Source: CAZSDU01 sp963662525
GTDB taxonomy: Bacteria; Bacteroidota; Bacteroidia; Bacteroidales; FEN-979
Assembly: GCA_963662525.1 (NCBI GenBank)
Contig: OY759717.1
Location: forward strand, 1,798,001-1,862,000
DNA length: 64,000 nt
Direction of reading: 5' to 3'
The notes below the pieces were generated by a model that saw only the letters and a program-made list of their open reading frames with translations, was not told where the DNA came from and did not search any database. Made by a program: the position numbers and the translations under genes. Each line of letters begins with the position of its first letter. Position 1 is the first letter of the stretch. This document shows, piece by piece, positions 26,201-33,552 of the stretch.

Positions 26201-26576
26201 AAGAATGTTCCCTGCTGTAACAGTCACCTTCCTGATAACTGGTTCCACACTGGCTGGTCCCAAGGGTGTATTCATAGGATGGTGTTCCGCCGGGCACATC
26301 GGAATACATATCCCATACCTTCCCATTGGGTTTTACATCGGTAGTAAAAAAAGCATTCCATACACCAGGGGTATAACTTACCGGGGTATGATTGGTTTTG
26401 ATGATGTTATAGAGCGCCATCTGTAGCTCAGCCCCCGTTTTTCCAATGGCTGCATCATAATATCCCGGCGGTATCTGTGCAGGTAAGGAATGAAAGAAAA
26501 AAAGAAGAAAAATGGCGAGTGACAGGGACCGCGATAAACGCGGAAGAGAAGGGTTGTTAGGGGGAGAAATGTTCAA
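23286..26576 (-). CDS. T9SS-secreted endonuclease I family nuclease
   Basis: 1096 residues. After a signal peptide (LSLAIFLLFFFHSLPAQ) comes an endonuclease I/EndA domain with the beta-beta-alpha metal motif CYSREHSFPKSYF (residues 119-131), DLHHLFPVD (140-148) and NNYPYG (157-162). Such enzymes cut extracellular DNA non-specifically. A fibronectin-like region (about 290-400), a lamin-tail-like beta domain (GDIAIIEAGATDPDKFSFI), a WHLISSPVS module and a T9SS C-terminal domain ending SGKVMVR follow. Probable role: scavenging phosphate and nucleotides from environmental DNA at the surface. The TAG stop lies in a CCTATCGCCTATC repeat. Confidence 0.92.
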   Translation of the reverse strand: MNISPPNNPSLPRLSRSLSLAIFLLFFFHSLPAQIPPGYYDAAIGKTGAELQMALYNIIKTNHTPVSYTPGVWNAFFTTDVKPNGKVWDMYSDVPGGTPSYEYTLGTSQCGTSYQEGDCYSREHSFPKSYFNSAPPMYTDLHHLFPVDQYVNGTGHNNYPYGTVSAPAYTSQNGSKRGTCSYPGYTGTVFEPLDEYKGDFARAYFYMATRYQDLIASWPANDPYADAILNGTSYPAFETWFKNMLIEWNASDPVSAKEIDRNNAVYAIQHNRNPYIDHEEYVTEVWAPGGIKAEPSNHPSAYTSGAGNPSYNAIALTWTDATGAVLPDGYLIKGSTSGFAAITDPADGTAVTDGGLNKNIPYGSQAYTFTGLSASTTYYFKIYSYTNSGTAINYKTDGNIQTTSLATTAGTSSLQAGDIAIIEAGATDPDKFSFITLKQLSPNTVINFTDNGFLNATTCRIGEGVISYTAPTTISAGTVISWISGSASGDWVAVSGSFQFSVSGDQLFAFQGTWNSNQILLFGVNFGNASWLTSGAATSNTSYLPSVLTDNVNALNITGQNCNYNLISGGSINSLGSFIANPVNWTTSSSILATPSWSFSLANTTTISQNATVQNLTIGAGETLNIPVGKQLTVNGNLTNNVGNGGLVIASDATGSGSLIHNSDYVPATVNRYIPGVSNAWHLISSPVSMAIAGSEFVPGGSNYDFYCWDELTSQWVNFKNTTIEPTFSTANGSEFIPGRGYLVAYEATSQNKSFTGLLNNGPIDFDLSYSGTDAYKGSNLIGNPYPSAIDWKAASGWTRTSLNLSGGGYNMWIWNEAAGNYGTFNSASSSGTNSVTRYVPVGQGFFVQASAEGSLSMTNSVRVHQNPTYLKSVTGLSNVLKMKVTNSVNPYSDEVIIEFGHETSQGGAEKWFSLYDYSPGLYVPKIDQKYAIDFRGIPSPQTIPLSLSAGVDATYTLTADFLNSFPSGTSIILEDKKNDLNQDLMLQSSYSFPANTSDDPDRFYLHFGGAIGITETPDKNDLVIYSDGKQIFIQTDNVSLSNGSLSVYSLLGQQILHQPLSGSELTKIELNARPGCYLVKVITPEKTYSGKVMVR

Positions 26577-26617
26577 GTTTTCAGTGTTTTATATTTCGCA
26601 AGACCAATACAGGGCTA

Positions 26618-26625
26618 CAAATATA
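26618..26625 (-). promoter_or_regulatory. Promoter -7 box of the endonuclease gene
   Basis: TATATTTG on the minus strand fits TAnnTTTG, 41 bp before the ATG at 26576. No convincing -33 element. Confidence 0.45.
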
Positions 26626-26727
26626 ATAAAGATCATCCATTCATATGTTAGGGCAGGAATAAAAACTAATGAAAAATCGTATTTTTACCGAAAAATCTGC
26701 TGTATGTTATTCAATCAACTGTATACT

Positions 26728-26783
26728 GCGATAGGCGATAGGCGATATGCGATATGCGATATGCGATGGGCGATAGGCGACAG
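26728..26783. repeat. Heptamer array (GCGATAG/GCGATAT), 8 units, at the M28 gene start
   Basis: Eight contiguous units: GCGATAG twice, GCGATAT three times, GCGATGG, GCGATAG, GCGACAG. GCGATAT units create ATG codons; the one at 26761 is in frame with the peptidase and gives MRWAIGDRR, the basic start of its signal peptide. Confidence 0.93.
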
Positions 26784-28194
26784 GCGGTCAAATATCTGTC
26801 ATCTGACAACTGTTATTTGTCTCATACTTCTTTTTTTTCTTCCTGCAGCGGCTATCTGTCATCCGCCAGCCGATCCCGACTCCCTCGTTATTCGCGGGAT
26901 CTACACCGAGGCTTTGTCAAATCCGGTGGCATACCACAACCTGGAACAACTCTGCACTAAGATCGGTGGCCGGCTATGCGGTTCACCCCAGGCGGAAAAA
27001 GCAGTGAAATGGGCGGAAAAAGTATTGAATGGCATGGGGCTTGACACGGTTTATCTCCAGCCGGTAATGGTGCCCCGCTGGGAAAGAGGAACGAAAGAAA
27101 TCGCCTCCCTCACTTCTGCCAAAGCGGGCAAACATACCCTCAGTGTTTGTGCCCTGGGAGGCTCCATCGCCACCCCAAAGGAAGGCCTGAACAGGAAGGT
27201 TGTGGAAGTCCATAATTTCAAAGAGCTGAAAGAGCTGGGACGGGAAAAAATAGAAGGGAAGATCGTATTCTTCAACCGCCCTGCCGACCCTTCGCCCATT
27301 TATACCTTCGCCGCTTACGGGGGGGCTGTCGATCAGCGGGCCTATGGCGCCATGCAGGCCGCCCGCTTCGGTGCAGCAGCCGTGATGGTGCGCTCTGTCA
27401 CCCTGGCCCACGACAATTTTCCGCATACCGGCATACAGCATTATGCCGACAGCGTAAAAGCCATCCCGGCCCTTTCGGTCAGCACAAACGATGCCGACCA
27501 CCTTTCTGCCTGGCTGAAAACAGACCCGGATCTCAGATTATTTATACGCACATCCTGCATCTTGCATCCTGAATCGGAAAGTTTTAACGTCATCGCCGAA
27601 ATCAAAGGCAGCGAACATCCCGACGAAATCATCGCTTTCGGTGGCCATATCGATTCCTGGGATATCGGGCAGGGAGCCCATGACGACGGGGCCGGCGTGG
27701 TACAGACCATGGAAGTGCTGCGCTTGTTCAAGACCCTGGGAATAAAACCGAAACATACCCTCAGGGTCGTGGTGTTCATGGATGAGGAATATGCCCAAAG
27801 TGGAGCCGCCGCCTATGCCGCTTCATCTACCGAGTCGCTCGACAAACTTGGAGGTACCCGGCAGATTGCCGCCATCGAATCCGACCGCGGAGGGTTTACT
27901 CCATCAGGATTTTCCATCGATGCCCCCGACAGTATCGTGAAAAAGATACAGGCCTGGAAACCCTTGTTGCTTCCCTACGGACTCTGGTCGGTAGAAAAAG
28001 GCGGGAGCGGGGTTGATATCCGAAACCTGAAATCACTCGGAGTGCCGCTTGTGGCGCTGGTTACCGACTCACAACGCTATTTCGACTATCAGCATGCCGC
28101 CAGCGATACCTTCGATAAGGTCCACCCCCGGGAACTTCAACTGGGCAGTGCAGCCATTGCAGCCCTGGTCTACCTCATCGATTCAAACTGGTAA
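26761..28194 (+). CDS. Secreted M28 family zinc peptidase, carboxypeptidase Q-like
   Basis: 477 residues from the chosen start. The signal peptide core is ICLILLFFLPAAA. The M28 metal site is visible: GGHIDSWDIG, AHDDGAG, VVFMDEEYAQSG, AIESDRGG and the last His in FDYQHAASDTFDKVHP. A protease-associated (PA) type insert lies between the N-terminal part and the catalytic core (KIVFFNRPADP, AAVMVRSVTL). It should release amino acids or dipeptides outside the cytoplasm. Start choice: ATG 26761 inside a heptamer repeat; ATG 26704 is an alternative that adds more repeat-coded residues. The segment RTSCILHPESESF at 27549-27587 includes a 20-base match to the repeat at 13926. Confidence 0.9.
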   Translation: MRWAIGDRRSNICHLTTVICLILLFFLPAAAICHPPADPDSLVIRGIYTEALSNPVAYHNLEQLCTKIGGRLCGSPQAEKAVKWAEKVLNGMGLDTVYLQPVMVPRWERGTKEIASLTSAKAGKHTLSVCALGGSIATPKEGLNRKVVEVHNFKELKELGREKIEGKIVFFNRPADPSPIYTFAAYGGAVDQRAYGAMQAARFGAAAVMVRSVTLAHDNFPHTGIQHYADSVKAIPALSVSTNDADHLSAWLKTDPDLRLFIRTSCILHPESESFNVIAEIKGSEHPDEIIAFGGHIDSWDIGQGAHDDGAGVVQTMEVLRLFKTLGIKPKHTLRVVVFMDEEYAQSGAAAYAASSTESLDKLGGTRQIAAIESDRGGFTPSGFSIDAPDSIVKKIQAWKPLLLPYGLWSVEKGGSGVDIRNLKSLGVPLVALVTDSQRYFDYQHAASDTFDKVHPRELQLGSAAIAALVYLIDSNW

Positions 28195-28214
28195 AACAGC
28201 TTTAAAAAATCTTT

Positions 28215-28237
28215 CCCCGGCATCATTCCATGCGGGG
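28215..28237 (-). terminator. Terminator of the TonB-dependent receptor gene
   Basis: Stem CCCCGGCAT / ATGCGGGG with one bulged base, between the convergent M28 and receptor genes. Read on the minus strand it is followed by AAAGATTTTTT. It may also slow plus-strand transcription. Confidence 0.5.
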
Positions 28238-28260
28238 ATGAACACGGAAAGCATCAGCAA

Positions 28261-30654
28261 TCAGAAATCAACCATGATCCCGATGGCCGGGAGAATGGTT
28301 CCTGCTTTATTCGGAATGGTCCGGAGTTCGTAGCGTTCCTGCCCCGTCTCATCCACATATTTGATCACCGAGCCGTCTTCCTGGGTGTTGACGAGGAGGT
28401 CGGGCTGCTGGGCTTTGAAGTTGAGAACATTCTGTATGTCGAGGTAGAACATCAGCGACCATTTTTTAAAATAAAAGCCTTTGTCGATGCGCAGATCGAG
28501 TTGGTTGAAAGATCTTAATCTCAAGGTGTTGAAGGCGGAATAATCAAGATAACCCCGGCCGATGGCATCCCAGGCCACCACCAGACTGGATTTGTTCATA
28601 TCCCAGGGAGTGTAAGGTTGTCCGCCGGCAAATCTCCACTTGGCCCCGACCTCCCAGTTGTATTTGAATTTTCGCCCGATGGTTACATTGATCAGATGAC
28701 GGTTGTCCCAGGCGGAGGGAATATATTGACCGGAATAATTGGTGAACTCACTTCTGACGAAGGTATAGGTCATGATGATGTTGAACTTGTAGAAATTGGC
28801 ATCCCTGACCAGGATCTCGAATCCATAAGCCCGGCCTTTCGAAATTGACAATAAAGGCTCGTCGCCCACGGCGCCGAAATTGGTTCCTTTACTGGCGAGA
28901 GCCACAGAATCCTCGATGGAAAATGGATAATTCCGGTATCTCTTGTAAAATCCTTCCAGGGAGATCTTGGCATTTTGTTTGGGCTGATATTCCAACCCAA
29001 GCACAAGGTGATCGGCAGAAATATATTTGATGCCGAGAGAATCATTGACCAGGGTTCCACGGTTGCTCCTGAAGCCAAGAGAAGTGTAGGCGGGAAGCTG
29101 GTAATACCTTCCGATGTTGAAGTTGAGGAAAAATTTATCAGGAACGAAGGCCCAGGAAGCGGCAAAGCGCGGGGATATCTGGTTCAGCATGTTATTCATG
29201 CGGTTTGAATAGTTGTTGGCGTCCATTCTGAGTCCGAGCGAAAGGCTGAGGCGTTCATTAAAATAAGTCCGGGTGACATTCCCGAAAAGGCCCCATTTCC
29301 ACATTTCAATGAGGGAGCTGTAATCGAGGGTACGCAACTGATTTCCCAGGTATATTTTCTGATAGGTTTTATTGGTATACCGGGCATATTCCAGGCCGGC
29401 GCCATAGGTGATTTTCCACTTCCCCAGGTCGGTGAGTCCTTCATAACGGAGCTTGTTCTCGGTTTCTTCTGAATTGTATTTCAGCAACAGGCTGTCGGGA
29501 ACCTCCACGTTATTGGTGTACTTGATCTGTTCGTTGTTGAGCATATTCCGGCTGAGCACCCAGGTATCGTACCCTTTTTTACGGAAATGCCGGTAAACCA
29601 GTCCGAAAACATAACTCCACTGGTTGTTGACCGGCAGCGACTGAAGGACATAACGCTGGAAGGCATCCGGATTGGAGATCCCGGTGTTAAGCTTGTTCTT
29701 ATCCAGGGCGCCGATAGAGATCACCGAAAGCTGGTCGCGCTTCCCGAGATCGATCTTGTACTTCAGCTGATAATCATTGTAAGTAGGCAGAAACGGTAAC
29801 TTCAGCGCACTGAAGAGGAGCTGAAGATAGGAACGGCGAATGGAGAAAATCAGGGAAGAGTTTTTAGTGATAGGACCGTTTAATGTCAGTCCAAGGTCGC
29901 TGGATCCCAGGGTAAACCGGCCGCCAAACTTTTCCCTGTTGCCATCAATTTGTTTTAATTCCATTACGGAACTCAGGGCGTTTCCATCGTTTACCGGGAA
30001 AGCGCTGGAATAGAGTTGCACTTCCCTGATAAAGTCGACATTGATGATCCCTACCGGTCCACCCGATGCACCCTGGGTGGAAAAATGGTTCAGGTAAGGT
30101 ATTTCAACACCATCCAGGTAAAAACGGTTTTCGCCTGGCCCGCCACCCCTGACGATGATATCGTTCCGGAAAGAAGGAGAGGAGGCCACGCCGGGAAGGC
30201 TTTGGATCACTTTTGAAATATCGCGGTTGGAACCCGGGCTGCGTTCAATTTCCTGTATCGTTAAAATCTGCAGCGAAGCCGGGGCTTCATCATTTCTTGC
30301 GACAACGGAAGGCTTGATTTCCACCTGATCCAGGGTCGTTATCTGCTCATCCATGGCAATATCCATATCGGTTGTCTTCGAATTGGTGACCAGGAAATCC
30401 AGGGAAATAAATTTTTTATATCCGACAGATGACGCTACCAGTCGTGTATAACCGGGCTCAACCCGGCTGATGGTGTACCTGCCGTCAATATCGCTTGTAG
30501 CGCCCTGGCCGGGATTCCCGTCAATGATAATGTTGACAAAGGGAATGGGCTCATTGTTTTTTTGATTATAAACCCGGCCTTTGATGACCCCGGTTTGTGA
30601 GAAACCGATATTCAATAAGAGGATGAAAAATATGGTGAATGTAAGCTGTTTCAT
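28261..30654 (-). CDS. TonB-dependent receptor with CarboxypepD-like N-terminal domain
   Basis: 797 residues. Signal peptide MKQLTFTIFFILLLNIGFSQ; then a carboxypeptidase-regulatory-like domain (GVIKGRVYNQKNNEPIPFVN, residues 23-42); a plug domain (LTIQEIERSPGSNRDISKV, IIVRGGGPGENRFYLDGVE) and a barrel of about 22 strands. It imports a substrate across the outer membrane using TonB energy. No SusD partner is adjacent, so a peptide, metal or vitamin substrate is as likely as a glycan. The M28 peptidase converges on it and could supply peptides (weak inference). A TACCTTTG box lies 17 bp upstream. Confidence 0.92.
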   Translation of the reverse strand: MKQLTFTIFFILLLNIGFSQTGVIKGRVYNQKNNEPIPFVNIIIDGNPGQGATSDIDGRYTISRVEPGYTRLVASSVGYKKFISLDFLVTNSKTTDMDIAMDEQITTLDQVEIKPSVVARNDEAPASLQILTIQEIERSPGSNRDISKVIQSLPGVASSPSFRNDIIVRGGGPGENRFYLDGVEIPYLNHFSTQGASGGPVGIINVDFIREVQLYSSAFPVNDGNALSSVMELKQIDGNREKFGGRFTLGSSDLGLTLNGPITKNSSLIFSIRRSYLQLLFSALKLPFLPTYNDYQLKYKIDLGKRDQLSVISIGALDKNKLNTGISNPDAFQRYVLQSLPVNNQWSYVFGLVYRHFRKKGYDTWVLSRNMLNNEQIKYTNNVEVPDSLLLKYNSEETENKLRYEGLTDLGKWKITYGAGLEYARYTNKTYQKIYLGNQLRTLDYSSLIEMWKWGLFGNVTRTYFNERLSLSLGLRMDANNYSNRMNNMLNQISPRFAASWAFVPDKFFLNFNIGRYYQLPAYTSLGFRSNRGTLVNDSLGIKYISADHLVLGLEYQPKQNAKISLEGFYKRYRNYPFSIEDSVALASKGTNFGAVGDEPLLSISKGRAYGFEILVRDANFYKFNIIMTYTFVRSEFTNYSGQYIPSAWDNRHLINVTIGRKFKYNWEVGAKWRFAGGQPYTPWDMNKSSLVVAWDAIGRGYLDYSAFNTLRLRSFNQLDLRIDKGFYFKKWSLMFYLDIQNVLNFKAQQPDLLVNTQEDGSVIKYVDETGQERYELRTIPNKAGTILPAIGIMVDF

Positions 30655-30671
30655 ATGAATTAAATAGCGTA

Positions 30672-30679
30672 CAAAGGTA
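30672..30679 (-). promoter_or_regulatory. Promoter -7 box of the TonB-dependent receptor
   Basis: TACCTTTG on the minus strand, 17 bp before the ATG at 30654; exact TAnnTTTG match. Confidence 0.55.
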
Positions 30680-30765
30680 CGAAAAGAACAAACGCTAATT
30701 TAGACTAATTATAATTAATTGCCGGAAAGACGATTTTCGGGAGGGAATATTACGGCAAGGATGAT

Positions 30766-31968
30766 TTATTTTCCGGGTTTTGCCGGGATTCTGACACCCT
30801 CGGCGTATCGGGCAATGAAAACACCTTTGAAACCGCGGGCTTTGAGTTTTTTAAGTAAAACCTCGGCGGATTTCCAGCTATTAAATGGTCCGATGGTAAA
30901 GCGATACCATTCCTCTGAAAATTCTTTATCGACCGGGAAAGTGAGTTTAAGATTTTTCTGAATGCTTTCGGCAGTATGGTTTGGATCACGGGAAGCAAAA
31001 ACCTGCACCCGGTAAGTGGTGCCTTTGTCGGAGAGCCCTGTACCCCGGCCCTTCTCCGCATCTTTGGTTACCGGAGGTTCTACAATATTCGTGTTTGATG
31101 CTGATTCATCCGGCGTGATTTCCTTCATTGGCGGAGGCTGGAGGGCTTGTTTTTCGGCATCAGTTTTTTGCTGCACTGCCGGGGGAGTTTCGGAAACAGG
31201 AGGTTTTGGAAGCATTATTCCCGGGGGTGTTGAATACTGGGCCGGTTTCAGTTTTCCGGAATTCCGCTTATTGAAATTAAAAGTAACATTCAGGGCTAAA
31301 AATGAATACATATCATAGGGAAATCCGCCCGGAGTAGCATCAAGTTTATCGGAATTGAGTCCGCGAAGGGTCCATTCCAGGCCAAGGTTAACCTTATCAG
31401 CAATGCTGTAATATGCTCCTAAACCGGCAGGAATAACAACTTCAGTAGTCCAGTTTGATGGAGAACCACTGCCTCCGATGGTGGCATGGGTGATCAGGTC
31501 TTTCTTTTTTGTAATCCAGTTGGATAATCCGGCGCCCACAGTACCATAAACAAAGAACCTGCGTTCCGGTTTATATTTAAAAAACAAGTTGCTGAAGTTA
31601 ATGGTTGCATTCAGGTTATACTCCAGGATATTTCCTTCAAAATACAGGTTGGCAGGAGCGCCGTCCTTATAATTTCTTTTTGTGCCGGATATTTCGCCAT
31701 AAAGCACCTGTCCGCGAATGGCAAATACATGACTTAACTGGCGGATCAGCGAAAAACTACCGGCATATCTCCATTCATTCATATTGGTATTGGCAGGGAA
31801 GAAACGGTTGACTTTCAGATCGCCGAAAAATATATTCGGCCCGCCGCTGACACTTACCGACCAGTTGCTGAAAAATCGTTTTCCAAGAACTCCCTGGGTT
31901 TGAGCTGATGAATGAAAGGGTAGGGTGAAAAATATAAATAGTGTTAAGAGGAAAAATAATTTTCTCAT
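30766..31968 (-). CDS. Outer-membrane beta-barrel protein with SPOR domain
   Basis: 400 residues: signal peptide (MRKLFFLLTLFIFFTLPFHS), a barrel-like region of about 230 residues (WSVSVSGGPNIFFGD, FNFNKRNSGK end strand), a Pro/Gln/Glu-rich linker and a C-terminal SPOR domain (TYRVQVFASRDPN, WYRFTIGPFNSWKSAEVLLK, KGVFIARYAEG). SPOR domains bind denuded peptidoglycan, so this protein probably ties the outer membrane to the wall, OmpA-like. I chose ATG 31968 because it begins a signal peptide; a longer open frame to 32079 adds residues without signal character. Single gene. Confidence 0.85.
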   Translation of the reverse strand: MRKLFFLLTLFIFFTLPFHSSAQTQGVLGKRFFSNWSVSVSGGPNIFFGDLKVNRFFPANTNMNEWRYAGSFSLIRQLSHVFAIRGQVLYGEISGTKRNYKDGAPANLYFEGNILEYNLNATINFSNLFFKYKPERRFFVYGTVGAGLSNWITKKKDLITHATIGGSGSPSNWTTEVVIPAGLGAYYSIADKVNLGLEWTLRGLNSDKLDATPGGFPYDMYSFLALNVTFNFNKRNSGKLKPAQYSTPPGIMLPKPPVSETPPAVQQKTDAEKQALQPPPMKEITPDESASNTNIVEPPVTKDAEKGRGTGLSDKGTTYRVQVFASRDPNHTAESIQKNLKLTFPVDKEFSEEWYRFTIGPFNSWKSAEVLLKKLKARGFKGVFIARYAEGVRIPAKPGK

Positions 31969-32150
31969 GAACCTTCGGTAACGATGAATTTCGCGTAAAG
32001 ATAAATCTCCACCCCATGGGGTGAAACGACCACCTCGGTTCTTTATTAACAACGCATTGTTATTAGCGTGGGTTTGCAATGCCTGTGAAAGGATGAAGCC
32101 GGAATCTTTTCCGGAAAAGTGTCAGAAAAGATAAATTTTCTCTGAAATTA

Positions 32151-32180
32151 TTGGAAAATAGAAGACTTTGTGTAAATTTG
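32151..32180 (+). promoter_or_regulatory. Promoter of tRNA-Asn
   Basis: TTG at 32151-32153, a 19-bp spacer, then TAAATTTG at 32173-32180, 11 bp before the tRNA. This is the best full Bacteroidota-type -33/-7 promoter in the window. Confidence 0.75.
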
Positions 32181-32191
32181 CACTCCCAAAT

Positions 32192-32265
32192 TCCTCCTTA
32201 GCTCAGTTGGTTAGAGCATCTGACTGTTAATCAGAGGGTCGCTAGTTCAAGTCTAGCAGGGGGAG
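32192..32265 (+). tRNA. tRNA-Asn (GTT)
   Basis: A 74-nt cloverleaf. The acceptor TCCTCCT pairs with AGGGGGA (32258-32264) including one T-G pair; discriminator G; D stem GCTC/GAGC; anticodon stem TCTGA/TCAGA with loop CTGTTAA, anticodon GTT at 32226-32228; T stem GCTAG/CTAGC with loop TTCAAGT. CCA is not encoded. A strong promoter precedes it and a hairpin terminator follows. Confidence 0.97.
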
Positions 32266-32277
32266 CCTCACTGGACA

Positions 32278-32302
32278 AGCCGGCAGAAATGTCGGCTTTT
32301 TC
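32278..32302 (+). terminator. Terminator of tRNA-Asn
   Basis: Stem AGCCGGCA-GAAA-TGTCGGCT (one G-T pair) followed by TTTTTC, 12 bp after the tRNA. Confidence 0.85.
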
Positions 32303-32409
32303 TTTGATTCCCAGTTGACTCAACAGGTGCAACCCCTTATCTCTTTCCATTCAACTTTCCTTATTACTTTAGAAAAAATATCGTATTTTTGTTCAAACAG
32401 ATTCAATAT

Positions 32410-32699
32410 ATGCTTGATCCTGAAAAAATAAAGTAATTATTGATTATCTCAAGGCCTACAATCCGGTAAAAATCGGGATTTTCGGTTCCTACGCCAGGAA
32501 TGAATCCAGGCCGGATAGTGATCTTGATATCCTGATTAACCTTAATACGGCTATCTCGCTATTTCAGTTAGTCCGGATTGAGCGTGAATTATCTGAATTA
32601 TTAGGCGTCAAAGTCGATCTCGTTTCTGAAGGCGCCATTAAAAATCAAAAATTACGAAACTATATTGAGGCTGATCTTAAAATCATTTTTCAGTCATGA
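32410..32699 (+). pseudogene. Frameshifted MNT nucleotidyltransferase (MntA-like antitoxin)
   Basis: An ATG at 32410 gives MLDPEKIK and stops. From 32433 in another frame the protein continues VIIDYLKAYNPVKIGIFGSY with the nucleotidyltransferase signature GSYARNESRPDSDLDIL, then ELSELLGVKVDLVSEGAI, and ends at TGA 32697-32699. Restoring one base near 32432 would join the parts into a normal MntA of about 95 residues. MntA proteins AMPylate and silence HEPN RNase toxins. The partner remnant overlaps by 4 bp. Either a real frameshift or an assembly error. Confidence 0.8.
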
Positions 32700-32812
32700 A
32701 GGATGACTCCATTTATCTTGAACACATTGAAACTAATCTGAATATTGTTTATCATACAGTTGCTGTTGACATTCCCAACCTCCTGCCTGTAATTGAAAGG
32801 ATCTTAGGATAA
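32696..32812 (+). pseudogene. Internally deleted HEPN toxin (HepT-like) remnant
   Basis: 38 codons: MKDDSIYLEHI matches the usual HepT start, and TNLNIVYHTVAVDIPNLLPV matches the C-terminal end. The roughly 65-70 residues expected between them, including the catalytic R-x4-6-H motif, are absent. The frame is kept across the deletion, but no RNase activity is possible. It overlaps the MNT remnant (ATGA at 32696), the normal operon form of MNT/HEPN modules. Confidence 0.75.
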
Positions 32813-33289
32813 CCTATTAAAAAGACTATTCCAGTTGCAACTTTGTGCATTAAGGGGAGCCAACAAAGACAAGGGTTTCAGAGTATATTTTCTAAGACCC
32901 TTTTTCTTTTTTTCCTACACAATTTCCAACATAAGTTTCCTCCCGTACCATCTCGAATCCTTTATCAGACGCCATCTTTCGTATAATTCCTTCCATCTTT
33001 ATATTAAATCTATTAATTTTTATTGATAGATATCCTGCTGTATATCAGCGACAAATATCATAAAATGCTGTTATTGAAAAAAGTAATTGATAGAATTGTG
33101 AATACCTTTTGAATTTAGTGTAAGAAATTTTATTGGCGGAGGAGACTCTGTTTGATAGATAAATATATGGAAATCAATAGAATAGTTAGATGGTTCTCTT
33201 TTTTGAAGAAAAATCCTGACGACCAAGGTCAACATAGAATTTCACAAGTGTATCTCCGGGAATTTGGGTCATCGGGTCAAATAAGCATT
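32813..33289. other. Gene-poor A/T-rich stretch with possible gene fragment
   Basis: No intact gene supported. AAGGGT/ACCCTT arms around 32870-32902 could form a weak hairpin followed by T's. GGGGAGCC at 32854-32861 repeats the tRNA 3' end. On the minus strand around 33180-33270 an open segment reads DPMTQIPGDTLVKFYVDLGR and ends KKRTI then stop; it looks protein-like but I cannot assign it, possibly the end of a decayed gene. Confidence 0.4.
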
Positions 33290-33538
33290 TTAAGGCTTTC
33301 CTATCTGAATAAATTCGATAGGTGCTCCATTTTCTTCTATAAAGGCAACGATGTTTCCTTCAGAGGGGCTGTTTGACTGAATGATCACATGTTTGTCCTT
33401 GATTGCCTCGTAGATATCATCAACCTCAAAAGCAACATGCGGGAGTGTCTTGTAATCTTTCAAATAGACTTCACCTCCAATTGGTTTCGTTGTTGGAATA
33501 CCAAGATGGTGGTATTTTAACTTTTGTGGTTTGCTCAT
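33290..33538 (-). CDS. Short VOC/glyoxalase-like protein, probably internally deleted
   Basis: 82 residues: KLKYHHLGIPTTKPIGGEVY at the start and PHVAFEVDDIYEAIKDKHV, SPSEGNIVAFIEENGAPIEF at the end. Both halves resemble one VOC-type family whose usual length, as I recall, is near 130 residues; the central part after YLKDYK appears to be missing, in frame. Metal-site residues of the middle strands would be lost. It may be a decayed copy, or a genuine half-size VOC unit that dimerises. It is last in a same-strand run from 35698, 14 bp after the neighbouring ATP-pyrophosphatase gene. Confidence 0.55.
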   Translation of the reverse strand: MSKPQKLKYHHLGIPTTKPIGGEVYLKDYKTLPHVAFEVDDIYEAIKDKHVIIQSNSPSEGNIVAFIEENGAPIEFIQIGKP

Positions 33539-33552
33539 GGGGATGGTTATAA

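Noticed and set aside
26512..26760. Longer N-terminus for the M28 peptidase from an ATG at 26512
   Set aside because: It would overlap the divergent endonuclease gene and its promoter and put non-signal and repeat-coded residues before the signal peptide.
32259..32861. GGGGAGCC at the tRNA 3' end and at 32854 as attL/attR of an integrated element
   Set aside because: Only 8 identical bases and no integrase; too weak to call attachment sites.
33152..33376. 74-codon plus-strand frame MIDKYMEINRIVRWF
   Set aside because: It runs antisense into the VOC-like gene and shows no family pattern.
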